From: Dryocosmus kuriphilus
Lineage: Eukaryota > Arthropoda > Insecta > Hymenoptera > Cynipidae
Direction of reading: 5' to 3'
NCBI GenBank assembly: GCA_038277395.1
Contig: CM076196.1
Coordinates: 96,726,385-96,790,384 of the forward strand
Length of the DNA stretch: 64,000 bases
The position numbers and the translations under genes are program-made. Below, in pieces: positions 32,901 to 42,361 of the stretch (positions are counted from its first letter, which is position 1; the number at the start of each line of letters is the position of its first letter). The notes below the pieces were generated by a model that had not been told where the DNA came from, made no database searches, and was given only the letters and a program-made list of their open reading frames with translations.

Positions 32901-33308
32901 TGAACCCTCTAGGTTCAGATTGTCTCTCTCCTTGCATGGAGTGAGGTGTTATGAACTGAGTGCTTTCAGACCTGGCAGTCGAGTTGAAGACTTTATTTTG
33001 TGCTAGAAGTCGAAACTGTGAAAAATCATAACCTCACAAACAAAACAAGAAACTTGTCATCATAAAAATCGCTATTTTGACTCCAACTATATCAATTAAA
33101 TTCTTTTTTTACACCGCCGCATTATAATACACTGTTAATTATACTCTATCTATTTTATTGTATTTTTTCAACAATAAACAACTTCAAATACGCAGTTGTA
33201 CATTTTCGATGAACAAATTTACCTAATATGTCACTATCAGCTATTCAACCTATGTCAATCCATCATGGCGGCGACCCGAGGCTTAATCCTTCTTGCGGTA
33301 TATATATA
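29931..33308. mobile_element. inverted-repeat insertion inside the KANK intron, class unknown
   Basis: The left end (29,931-30,110) and right end (about 33,085-33,308) are inverted copies. Both carry GTATATATACCG-x-AAGAA-x-GATTAAGCC, TCGCCGCCATGATG-x-ATTGACATA and, further in, AATTTAAT-ATAGTTGGAGTC. The left arm has extra sequence inserted. Inside are minus-strand frames (30,373-30,152; 30,888-30,625) rich in Arg and Pro, resembling gag-like text but with no catalytic motif, plus a tandem repeat at 31,065-31,420. No transposase was found. The right end is capped by a mariner. Confidence 0.55.
31065..31420. repeat. degenerate tandem repeat of about 56 bp, six copies
   Basis: Each unit centres on AAAGATCCT-x-CTGCGCGGAAAAGGACCC with a variable end rich in GTTTGGTTTACTGG. 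Unit cores occur near 31,083, 31,140, 31,198, 31,254, 31,308 and 31,380. GC-rich cores alternate with AT-rich spacers. Confidence 0.75.
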
Positions 33309-34630
33309 CGAGGTGTGTTCAGAAAGTAAGTTGACTTTTCAAATTTCGCGGGATACGTACATTCGATCTTCAATTTTTTTATTTTATATTGGTACACTTG
33401 TCCCGAACATATGTGCATAGTTTCAAGTGTATAGTATTCTTAGTTTGTCTGTGGGATGCGTAAAGGTTACAAGTGTTTGCTGTGATCTTCGATCTTCATC
33501 TGTCGAAAAAAATGGATCTGAGAACTTGCATCAAATATTGTGTAAAAAATGGAACTAAGTGCTCCAAAACACTTGAAATGTTGGCAGTGGCATATGGTGA
33601 GTCTACTTTGAGCAAAAAAAAAAATGTTTATAAGTGGTACAAGCTCTTCCAAGAAGGCCGAGAAGACACCAATGACGAATCTCGCTCTGGATGCCCCAGC
33701 ACGTCAATAAATGATGAAAACGTTAAAGAAGTGAAGAATATGGTGTTGGGGAATCGTTGAATCACTGTTAGAGAAGTTGCTAAAGACGTCGGTATCTCGG
33801 TTGATTTGTGCCATGCAAATGTTTCCGACGTTTTGGGCATGAAACGTGTGGCAGCGAAATTTGTTCCAAAACTGCTTGATTTTGACCAAAAAAAAACCGT
33901 CGAATGAGCATCGCTCAAGAGCTGTTAAATGACGTGAATAGTGATTCTGATATGCTCAAAAGGATTATAACTGGTGATGAATCATGGGTGTACGGTTATG
34001 ACGTCGAAACCAAAGCTCAATCGTCCCAATGGAAGACCCCGGAAGAGCTAAGACCGAAAAAAGCACGTCAAGTTCGATCAAATGTCAAGGTTTTGCTCAC
34101 TGTTTTCTTCGATCACCGTGGCGTAGTACATCAAGCGTTCTTACCACAAGGGCGCACGGTGAACAAGGAGTATTATCTTGAAGTTATGCGCTGTTTGCGA
34201 GAAGCAATACGACAAAAACGTCCGGAATTGTGGAAAAACAATTCATGGCTTTTGCATCACGACAATGCACTTGCTCACTCATCGTTGCTCGTGCGTGACT
34301 TTTTGGCCAAAAACAAAACCACAATCATGCCTCAGCCCTATATTCACCGGATTTGTCCCCCTGTGACTTTTTCCTGTTCCCAAAGCTGAAGAGACCCATG
34401 AAAGGACGGAGATTTGCAACGATTTAGGAGATAAAGAATTCATCGTTGGAAGAACTCAAGGCTATACCAAACAGTGCTTATCAGAAGTGCTTCGAGGATT
34501 AGAAAGAGCGTTCGCACAAGTATGTTATATCTGAGAGAGAGGTTACTTTGAAGGGACAACATTATAATTGATGAATGAATAAATATTTTCTTAAAAATTA
34601 AAAGTCACCTTACTTTTTGAGCACACCTCG
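33309..34630 (+). mobile_element. mariner transposon, 1,322 bp
   Basis: The terminal inverted repeats are CGAGGTGTGTTCAGAAAGTA on the left and CGAGGTGTGCTCAAAAAGTA on the right (minus). They are flanked by TA at 33,307-33,308 and 34,631-34,632, the target duplication of the Tc1/mariner superfamily. The length is typical of mariner. The insertion lies exactly at the TATATATAC end of the inverted-repeat insertion (29,931-33,308). Confidence 0.95.
33511..34568 (+). pseudogene. mariner transposase (inactivated)
   Basis: Starts at ATG 33,511. The N-terminal helix-turn-helix part (RTCIKYCVKNGTKCSKTLEM) runs to a TGA at about 33,758. The second part, to a TGA at about 33,905, contains VAKDVGISVDLCHANVSDVL. 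The catalytic part from 33,904 includes GDESWVYGYD with the first Asp and LLHHDNALAHSS with the second. The third Asp region is in another frame after a small deletion near 34,330-34,345. The gene ends near 34,568. Two stops and one shift make it non-functional. The pattern is that of D,D34D mariner transposases. Confidence 0.92.
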
Positions 34631-34692
34631 TACATAAAATTTTATTTTTTTATTTTTTATCACACCCATGAGTAAAATGCAAATATGTTTAG

Positions 34693-34917
34693 GTTCAACT
34701 GTCAGTTCTTCAAGAAGAGAAACGAAATCTACTTCGACAAGTTCATGAATTAAATAGATCAACATTTGAGAACGATACGTGCAACGTGTTTCGGAGTCAT
34801 TCTTTTTCAGACGACCAGTTTCGACCACAGAAAGCAAAAAATACTACAACACTGACCAGAGAAATGGGAACATCGTGTACGGTCATGACGAGAGATATTG
34901 GTGTCTCTCACCGGCAG
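34693..34917 (+). CDS. Kank: KANK homologue, second coiled-coil exon
   Basis: A 225-bp, phase-0 exon between TTTAG and GTACTT. It encodes VQLSVLQEEKRNLLRQVHEL, continuing the coiled coil from 29,736, then NVFRSHSFSDDQF and EMGTSCTVMTRDIGVSHRQ. The KAIPMLQ-VQLSVLQEEKR junction and the TRDIGV phrase match the KANK arrangement as I know it. The intron before it (29,737-34,692) carries the inverted-repeat insertion and the mariner. Confidence 0.88.
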
Positions 34918-35162
34918 GTACTTAACTTCATTTCTTTTCTTAAAATTCTCCCTTGAGTGGAAGCAAATTTGGAACAGCATAGCCACAAGATATTAATTTT
35001 AGATCATTACTGATGGCTCTTAAAAATTTATTTAAATTTTTGCCTTGGTAAAAAGGTCAGACCATCCTTGGGGTTTCAATTCTCAATCGTTCTGATCATA
35101 CCTCTTATAAAGCGCATTAATCTAATTTCACCAAGTATTCAAAAGTTTACCTATTTTTTTAG

Positions 35163-36397
35163 ATTCGAACTCGAGATGTGGGTATTGTGACTTGTATCCC
35201 AATTCGGCAGTCGTTTCAAACATGGTGTTTTCCAAACGAAAATATCGCGTTTAGCACTTTGCAAGACGCAAGTGTACATCGTCGCTTTCCATCTATCACT
35301 CCGAGAAAACTAGAGCGTAGCAGAACTAATATTGAGTATATTATGCCTAACTTTGCACAGTTGGTTTTAAGATGTCCCGAAACTACCCAAATCAACATGC
35401 AGCTTGAAAATATTCAACTACTACAAACCAAGAAGAACTATTCACACAAATCGCCCAATGTACATCTTGCGGGGAAGTTCCGAGATTTCAGTGTTAATAC
35501 TGATAAACATACCATTAGGCCTCTTCAGCAAAGTATTATTACTCGTGAAGAAATTCTACCTGATAAAGAGAACGAGTCTAATGTGAGAAGAGCAGTAAAA
35601 ATGCGTTCGATAGAAACAATGACGCCTTTAAAGATCAAAGACGTAATAACAGCAGGTGATATCGTGGTTGCTGTAGATGATGCTTTAAATGTTTATAAGA
35701 AGTCTCTAAAAAAGGCAAAGGTATCCAAAGAATCACAGTGTACCATAGATTTTAAAGACAAACAAATACAGACATCGGAACTATTTAGATTGCGCACTAG
35801 TATTGGAGTGACAGCAAAACCGAGAACATGTGATGCTGGCACAGAGATGAAAGTGGGTCCTAGTACAAAATCTGTAGCTGTTGGACCTGATCCCGTCGCA
35901 ATCCATTCTATTTCCTTGAATTCTATGAACTCTCGGAGTCATTCCTTTAACTATGGTGATACCAAACCGAAACGAATAACAACCAAATCTGTTGGTGTGC
36001 ATGTAGTTGACTTAATAAAGACCATTGCGAAGAGTACTGACACTTCTGATTTGGTACCTAAGAGTCGAGAATTTGGCACGTCACCTCTAAGAAAGAGATT
36101 CACTGACGTTTCTGTTGGTGAATCTGTCAAACCCCACATTACTATTTCTTGTGCAGCAAACTACTGTGACAATTGTAAAGAAGCAACCAATAATTTGGCT
36201 AAACAGATAAGCAATAATATGGAAAATAACACAAATAATACAAACGCAATCTCTCGTATTCCAAGGCCTTCAAATATCGTCATCTCCATATCCGATAATA
36301 GGAGACAATTTAAAAGACAAGATACGTATACAAAAATACCAACTGGTCTTATCAAATATGATTCAGATAATAAGGATCAATATGACAACAACTTAAG
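35163..36397 (+). CDS. Kank: KANK homologue, large central exon
   Basis: A 1,235-bp exon between TTTTTTAG and GTGAGT, ending in phase 2. It starts IRTRDVGIVTC, a second TRDVGV phrase, and continues as a long Ser/Thr/Lys-rich, mostly disordered region. Scattered short phrases (TKSVGVHVVDLIKTI, FTDVSVGESVKPHITISC) and a Cys-containing motif (ANYCDNCKEATNNLAKQ) fit the region between coiled coil and ankyrin repeats in insect KANK proteins. The open frame is unbroken over 411 codons, in contrast to the element genes. Ankyrin repeats must lie in later exons, which I cannot find before 64,000. Confidence 0.88.
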
Positions 36398-36505
36398 GTG
36401 AGTTCATTCGATCTTTAGGTATGTAAACTTTGTCTATGCAAGCGTTACAAACATATAGCCCGAAAAAGATACATGAAAAACTAACGTCACTTCAAAATTC
36501 TGAAC

Positions 36506-37640
36506 GTCTTTGAAGCTAGCAAAGACATTTTTTCAAAATCAAATGTGGAACCATTCTATAATTTAGGGCTCATTTAGGACCTTTTAGGGCCGTATATCCC
36601 GAATTTTGGGCTCTGCAATTTTTAATAAAAAATTACTTGCGTGCTGAGTACAAATGAAGCTAGAAAAGCCATAGATTAAAGTCAGAAACTTGTGCTGCAA
36701 TCAATCTCGGACTTATACCATAATTTAGGGCTCATTTAGGGCTGAAAATAACTCTAAGACTCAAACTTAGGGCTCTGCAATTTTTACTAAAAGATGGCTT
36801 GCGCGCTGAACTCAAATGAAGCTAGCAAAACCATAGCTGAAATACCAAAACCAGTGCTGCAACCAATCCTGAATTCATACCAAAAGTTTGGGCTTATTTA
36901 GGGTTGAATGTAACCTTAAGGCCCAGATTTTGGGCTCTGAAATTTTTAATAAAAAATTACTCGCGTGTTGAGTTCAAATGAAGCTAGCAAAGCCATAGCT
37001 GAAATTCAAAAACCAGTGCTGTAATCAATACCGGATTTATATTAAAATTTAGGGCTCATTTAGAACTGAAAGTGACCCTAGGACTCAAATTTGGGGCTCT
37101 TCAATTCTTAATAAAAAATGGCTTGCGCGCTGAGTTCAAATAAAGCGAGCAAAGCCATAGCTGAAATTACGGGAACCAATTCTGCAGTCAATCCCGGATT
37201 CATACCAAAATTTATTACTCATTTACGGCTAAAAATAACCTAAGGACCAAATTTTGGGCTCTGCAATTTTTAAGAAGAAATGGTTTGCGCGCTAAGTTCG
37301 AATGAAGCGAGCAAAGCCATAGCTGAAATTACGAAACCAATTCTGCAGTCAATCCCGGATTCATACCAAAATTTAAGGCTCATTTACGGCTAAAAATAGC
37401 CCTAAGGTCCAAATTTTGGGCTCAGCAATTTTTAATAAGAAATGGTTTACGCGCTAAGTTCCGATGAAGCTAACAAAGCCATAGATAAAAATCTAAAACC
37501 TGTGCTGCAACCAATATCAATTTCATACCAAATTTTAGGGCTCATTTAGGGCTGAAAAATCCCAAAGACCCGAATTGTAGACTCTGCAATTTTCAATAAA
37601 AAATTACTTGCATGCTGAAAGCTGAAGCTGCGAAAACTCC
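36506..37640 (+). repeat. satellite of about 162 bp, seven copies
   Basis: The repeated core is TGAAGCTAGCAAAGCCATAG, near 36,655, 36,819, 36,979, 37,141, 37,302 and 37,465, with degenerate copies at both ends. Spacing is 161-164 bp. Each unit also carries TTTAGGGCTCATTTAGGGCT and GGGCTCTGCAATTTTTAAT. Units diverge by many substitutions. The same array in the opposite orientation occupies 52,140-53,322. Confidence 0.88.
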
Positions 37641-38019
37641 AGCCGGGACCGACAATTCCTTCTCAGCTACCAGTATGCCGGCCAGTGTACACTTTACCTA
37701 ACTCGAATGTCGGCAGCTGCAGATTCGCGATTGTGGATTCCCTGCAGAGATGATGCCTTTGTCCTTCCACTTGTTATTATTCTGACAAATAAAATCTTTG
37801 ACATTTTGAGGATTATGAGTGTGACCATTGCATTTAAGCATCCAAAATACATTTGATATTTATTTATTCAGTTACTCGCTCATTAAAAAAACAAGTAACA
37901 GTAACAGTTTATATGGGTACTATAATATACTATAGTATAATATAATAGACGTTTTTAAGATCGCTATTTAGTCAATTTTCAAAAGATTCGGATAATTTTT
38001 TTTAAACATGCTTCGCTTG
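36506..38019 (+). repeat. left arm of a giant inverted repeat
   Basis: From TCTTTGAAGCTAGCAAAG to AAACATGCTTCGCTTG this arm matches the reverse complement of 51,674-53,322. It consists of the satellite (36,506-37,640) followed by about 380 bp of unique sequence (TTCTCAGCTACCAGTATGCC, CTGCAGAGATGATGCCTTTG, ATCCAAAATACATTTGATAT). Similarity ends abruptly on both sides, 109 bp after the KANK splice donor on the left. Confidence 0.85.
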
Positions 38020-39126
38020 GCTTTCCAGTGATAATTCAGTGACTTACAATGCTATTTTACGACAAGCGAATTGTTTAAAAAATCAATTTGTTATATTAAA
38101 CATTTTTTTAAAAACATAATTTACAGTTGATGCAAGAGTGGTTGATGCGAGTTGTAAATTTCGAATAAGAATTTGTTTTGCGGGGGGTCTATGTTGCATC
38201 GCATTCATATTTAACTTTGTAATAGTATAAGATGATGAAGTATAGTATAGAGAGGGAGCTGTTGATGCATATTTATGCCATGCATTTTATTGAAGATGCA
38301 TTGAGTAATAAATATTTCTTTTAAATCGTTAATACTTCCTCTATGAGGAAGCAAATAGTTTTGCTGTTTAATCATAATGAGGAGGCAAAGGACTCTTAAA
38401 ATGCGCACAAATATGAGCACACACACGAGATCGAATTCACAGCTGGTTTATTATAGATAAACCCTTTTTTTATTTACGATTTAGAGATAATTGTTTTATA
38501 CAATTTAATTTCTGTTATGACTATTTTAGACATTAAATGCTTTAAATGGTGAAACTAGCCAAAAAATTCAACTTTTGCGCAAAATACAAAAAGATTATAA
38601 ATTAAATACTTATAAAAATAATTCCTATAAAATAAAAATGTTTATTAACAGTTAAATTTTCTTCATAATATAAAATTTTGCTGTAGAAACAATAGGAGCG
38701 TATGAACTACGTGAAGCATTTGAAATATTACACTGAATTTATTAATGATACAGACGATTATATAACTAGTAAGATAATAATATATATATATAATAATATA
38801 ATGTAATTATACAATATATTTATAAAAGCTCTCACATATTTTTAAAATTACACAATGTGAATTAATATATATGCATTACTTTTCCTAAAATATTCCGTGC
38901 GCAAAGGAAAAACCAAAATTGTTTAAATGCGTAGAAACATTTAATTTGATTAAACAAATAAAGTTATCATGAACGCCTGAAAATTAATAATAGAAAAAAG
39001 TACTGTGCATGTCGAATGTCCAATTATAGTCTGCGGCCGCAAACTTGGTCCATCTTACAATAAATAAAGACGCCTGGTACCATCTTATCTTTTTGTACGT
39101 CTGCTTTCCTGAAAGATTTTTGTATG
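38020..39126. other. AT-rich interval without recognised genes
   Basis: About 1.1 kb of AT-rich DNA with a (TA)n run near 38,779-38,792. The short minus-strand frame at 38,426-38,211 has no recognisable domain. The end of a second small frame (39,235-38,984) overlaps the ORF at 39,127-39,372 and is probably its shadow. Confidence 0.5.
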
Positions 39127-39372
39127 TCATCGTAAATAAACAAATCTTTGTTTCTGAGACAGAATGCAGTGTAATGGCTGATTGATGTACTCGATAACCT
39201 TGTGTTGTAACGTGGGATATAATTGACAACTCCAAGCAGAAGGAACCTGTGGTTGGAGCTGACAGGGTCGTTGAAGCTGGTTGAGATTTCCTGCAGGCTC
39301 AGCGAACACGCGTCTCGGATCTACACGAAAACGAAGGGTCCTATTCGGACAGAATAAAAAGTCTTCAGACAT
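39127..39372 (-). CDS. small ORF of unknown function (81 aa), possible host exon
   Basis: ATG at 39,372 opens an 81-codon frame (SEDFLFCPNRTLRFRVDPRR, then FAEPAGNLNQLQRPCQLQP). It is richer in G+C and in varied codons than the AT-rich surroundings, which suggests coding selection. I recognise no domain, transmembrane helix or signal peptide. It lies between the arms of the giant inverted repeat, in the same orientation as the frame at 39,696-39,998. The two may be exons of one minus-strand gene, but no clear splice pair was found. It could also be a chance frame. Confidence 0.35.
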   Translation of the reverse strand: MSEDFLFCPNRTLRFRVDPRRVFAEPAGNLNQLQRPCQLQPQVPSAWSCQLYPTLQHKVIEYINQPLHCILSQKQRFVYLR

Positions 39373-39695
39373 AGTAATTATTAATATATTAATGTAAGAG
39401 GGATTGTTGAAAATTATTGAGAAGCAAAATATAATTTTATCCCGTAAATCAGAATATTTAAGGCTCTTCCAAATTTTTACTATTGTTCATTTTCTTCTCA
39501 CAATAGAAAATACTATCTTTAATATGGCTTTGAGAAAACGTATAAAGAACTGATGACTATTAGGATGTAAATTAAATTTCAATTATTTTAGTTTTATATT
39601 TACGTTAATAATAATTTAACTGAGCCAGTACCCACTTTCTCCGATATTATCAATTTAAAATTATTTGTAGTAGCCTGTTTCCGACACGCTGTTCT

Positions 39696-39998
39696 TCAGC
39701 AAACAGCACTCGATACAGGGGTAGGTCCATATCCGAATTTATTTCTGTTAATGCAAGACCGCAGAGTAAAATATCGCATATCCTTCAAGAGTTTTTCTGC
39801 CAGCTCAGGAAATTCGTACGCGCTGACATGAGCTCTATTTTCTATTTCAGCTATACGTTTAACTACTTCATCTATTTCTTGAGCACATTGTAGCCATTTG
39901 CACGTAAGGTTGGATGTTTCACCTTCCAATATGCTTTCGTTGTCTTCATAATCGAACACATCATCTAACCTCCTTTTTATGGAGTTAACTATTACATT
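39696..39998 (-). CDS. unknown helical protein fragment (about 100 codons open), possible host exon
   Basis: Open from just after a stop at 39,999 to a TGA at 39,696, without an in-frame ATG, so a first exon or alternative start is needed. It encodes VNSIKRRLDDVFDYEDNES, then a helical stretch (CKWLQCAQEIDEVVKRIAEI, ELAEKLLKDMRYF) and ends FGYGPTPVSSAVC. The amphipathic pattern and normal codon mix look like a real small protein, perhaps a coiled-coil subunit of a complex. I do not recognise the family. A short upstream ATG frame near 40,037 stops before joining it. Confidence 0.45.
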   Translation of the reverse strand, partial: NVIVNSIKRRLDDVFDYEDNESILEGETSNLTCKWLQCAQEIDEVVKRIAEIENRAHVSAYEFPELAEKLLKDMRYFTLRSCINRNKFGYGPTPVSSAVC

Positions 39999-40000
39999 CT

Positions 40001-40664
40001 ATTCCTCATTTTTACGCCTACCTACGCGCACTGACATTTTCAAAGTGAAGTATTATCATAAAACGTACATAACATAGCAAGCAATGGCATGCTATAATAT
40101 GTTCAATTCTCCCACTCATAGAAAATTGGCAGTTCTGATCAGGAAGGGGTAGTTGAGGGTGGATACAATTGGAGAAGGAAAGGGAAGAGATCGAAATGCA
40201 CAAAGTGTGAACTGAATGTTCTAGATCTGTGAAAATTTTCACGATGTCATAGCGGATAGTGCATGTGAAAGTAGGCGAGGAAGTTGCTTGGATCTTGACC
40301 TTACGCTCTGCAGTGCAGTCCCTGTTTAATCCTCTAACTAAGATTGGCTGTCCCAAATGCATTATGTTTATTGCATTTTATTGTTTGAACTATCTCGATG
40401 GCAATCGGCTAGCTGTTGTGAGGGTTTTATATTTTTCAAATTTTGTTAATGAATCTTTGGCCATTACAAATCTAAAAATAGGTCTCTTGGAAATTCTATT
40501 TCAAGGTTAAGCGATAATTGACTTATTTCCCTGTAAAACTGGAAAAAAAATCTAAGTAATATAGATACAGAGTTATTGCTTAAAATTAAATTTTAAAAGG
40601 ACTACAAACGAAAATTTATTTTAAAAATTTCCACATTTCCACAATTTCCATTTCTATTACCGGG
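40001..40664. other. interval upstream of the unknown minus-strand ORF
   Basis: No domain is recognisable. It may contain the promoter and first exon of the minus-strand gene at 39,696-39,998 (ATG at about 40,037, followed after 12 codons by a stop). Towards 40,660 it is T/A-rich up to the first base of the gypsy LTR. Confidence 0.35.
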
Positions 40665-41027
40665 TGTATGACAGAGGCCGGGCCGAGTCTGGATGGAAAC
40701 CTACGACGGTTCCCGACCGGGCAGTCGCTTACCGGTTTCTCGCCACTCGCCCGAGAGCTCAGTCTTCTGTCGAGCTCGTAAGGGGTGAGTCTCGTCTCTT
40801 GGTGACTTTCCCGCCCGCTGTATTTGAGGGAAAGTTATAACCCCTACTACATGGTCTTTTGTGGGTTACGATTAACGCCGATTACCTTTATTGTGCAAAC
40901 CATTCTTGAGAACTGTAGGTTTAAATTATATCTCTTTCTTTCACCATTCCCCCTATTTTATTGTGTCTCTACCTTCATCTTGGCGTCCTTATCCTTTTCC
41001 CTTCCTGGTGAGATCCTCTGCTCTACA
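40665..41027 (+). repeat. 5' LTR of gypsy copy B
   Basis: Starts TGTATGACAG and ends CTCTACA, 363 bp, pairing base for base with 48,663-49,025. The bases TTACCGGG just before the start are also shared with the 3' LTR flank, so the true start could be up to 8 bases earlier. Confidence 0.9.
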
Positions 41028-41029
41028 CT

Positions 41030-41041
41030 TGGCGCTCAACG
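41030..41041 (+). other. primer-binding site of gypsy copy B
   Basis: TGGCGCTCAACG lies two bases after the LTR end. TGGCGC-x-CAACG is the start of a lysine tRNA-type primer-binding site, here with one changed base and a poly-A stretch following. Confidence 0.7.
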
Positions 41042-42361
41042 TAAAAAAACCTAAAATTCCTAAATCTCTTCATCCTAATCCCGCCAAGATTGGAGGGCAC
41101 AAGTTCGATGCCGACTCTAAGACTCCAAATTTTGACCACACATTCGACTCCATTTTGAATGTCACATGTCTCCTGCCTCGCCACATTTGATATTCTTGAT
41201 CTTGTTGTTTTGGTCAAATATTTGATACTGTGTATAATGATTTTGGTGATATTATTGAATTTGTAATGATGTTAATAATGATTTTTATGCCATGATGATA
41301 TTTTTGATGATTTGATGATATTTCTGATGCCTGTATAATGATTTGATAATGTTGCTGATTTTATTTCACTTGTGATGCTATTGTGGGATATTTCTGATTT
41401 GTGCCATACCATGTTAAAAAAGGTGATAGTGTACTGAGTAGCGAAGTGTGGGGAAACCAGATTGGAAATTTATTTTAAAGGGTACCAGAGGTAGAATTTC
41501 GTAAGGCAAACGTGTCAAAGGAATAGTTTATTTGAAAATAGGATATTTAAGAAAAGAAAATGTAAAAAAAACAGGAAACCTAAATAGGATAAAGTGAAAG
41601 TGTCAGGGAAATAATTAATTTGGGAATAAAATTTTGAATAAAAGTAAGAAGGAAATATTTAATTTGAAAATAAAATTTCAAAGGAACTAAAAGTATAGAA
41701 AAAAACTCAAAACCTAGAATAGGATAAAGCAAAAGTGTCAAAGAAAAATTTAATTCGAAAGTACATTGTTAGAAATACAGAAACGGGAAACACGCGTAAA
41801 CCAGTGAAAGTGTAAAGTTCACTTCGAGCATACCGTTGTGGCGAATAAGGTCACGCGCAAGGACTCGTAAATAGAAACAGCTACGGGAAAAAGAAGCATA
41901 TTTTCGCGTTCAGAATAATCAAAGTTATAAAGGTTTTCAAATTCAGGATATCATTTGGGAAACAGTAAGGAGATAGAAATGATTTCAAGGGTCACAATAT
42001 AAGTGCGAACTATTGCGCGTCACAGGGCAACTGGACGAGCGGCAGTGCGTGCACAATGTCTCAAGCACCGAGCGTGCAAAGGTCGCGCGAGGCAAATAGA
42101 AAACTAAACAGCATAGAGCAAAAACAGCAGAATTTCAAGGTCAGAATTAATTGTTTTTATAATTGAAAGTATTGAATTGAACCTTGGTAGGAATAAAGAA
42201 AACCTTAAAGGAAAAATAGTATACAGGTCCAAGGCAGTAAGCTAAATTGAAACTATACAAGGTGTCCAGAGATACTGGACAACATACTGGAAAAAATATC
42301 TGTATATACAGAGTCCGATAATTAAAGGCATTTCAAACACACAGCAGGGTAGTATCAACAG
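41042..42361 (+). other. leader of gypsy copy B
   Basis: A 1.3-kb untranslated leader between the primer site and gag. It contains an irregular TGATGATATTT-type repeat (41,230-41,400) and A-rich stretches with repeated AAAGTGTCA-x-AGAAA-like phrases (41,510-41,800). There is no coding domain. Copy A keeps only the last few bases of it. Confidence 0.6.

Noticed and set aside
40018..40362. 114-residue minus-strand frame as a first exon of the unknown gene
   Set aside because: It ends before the 39,696-39,998 frame without a convincing splice donor and lacks any recognisable pattern.
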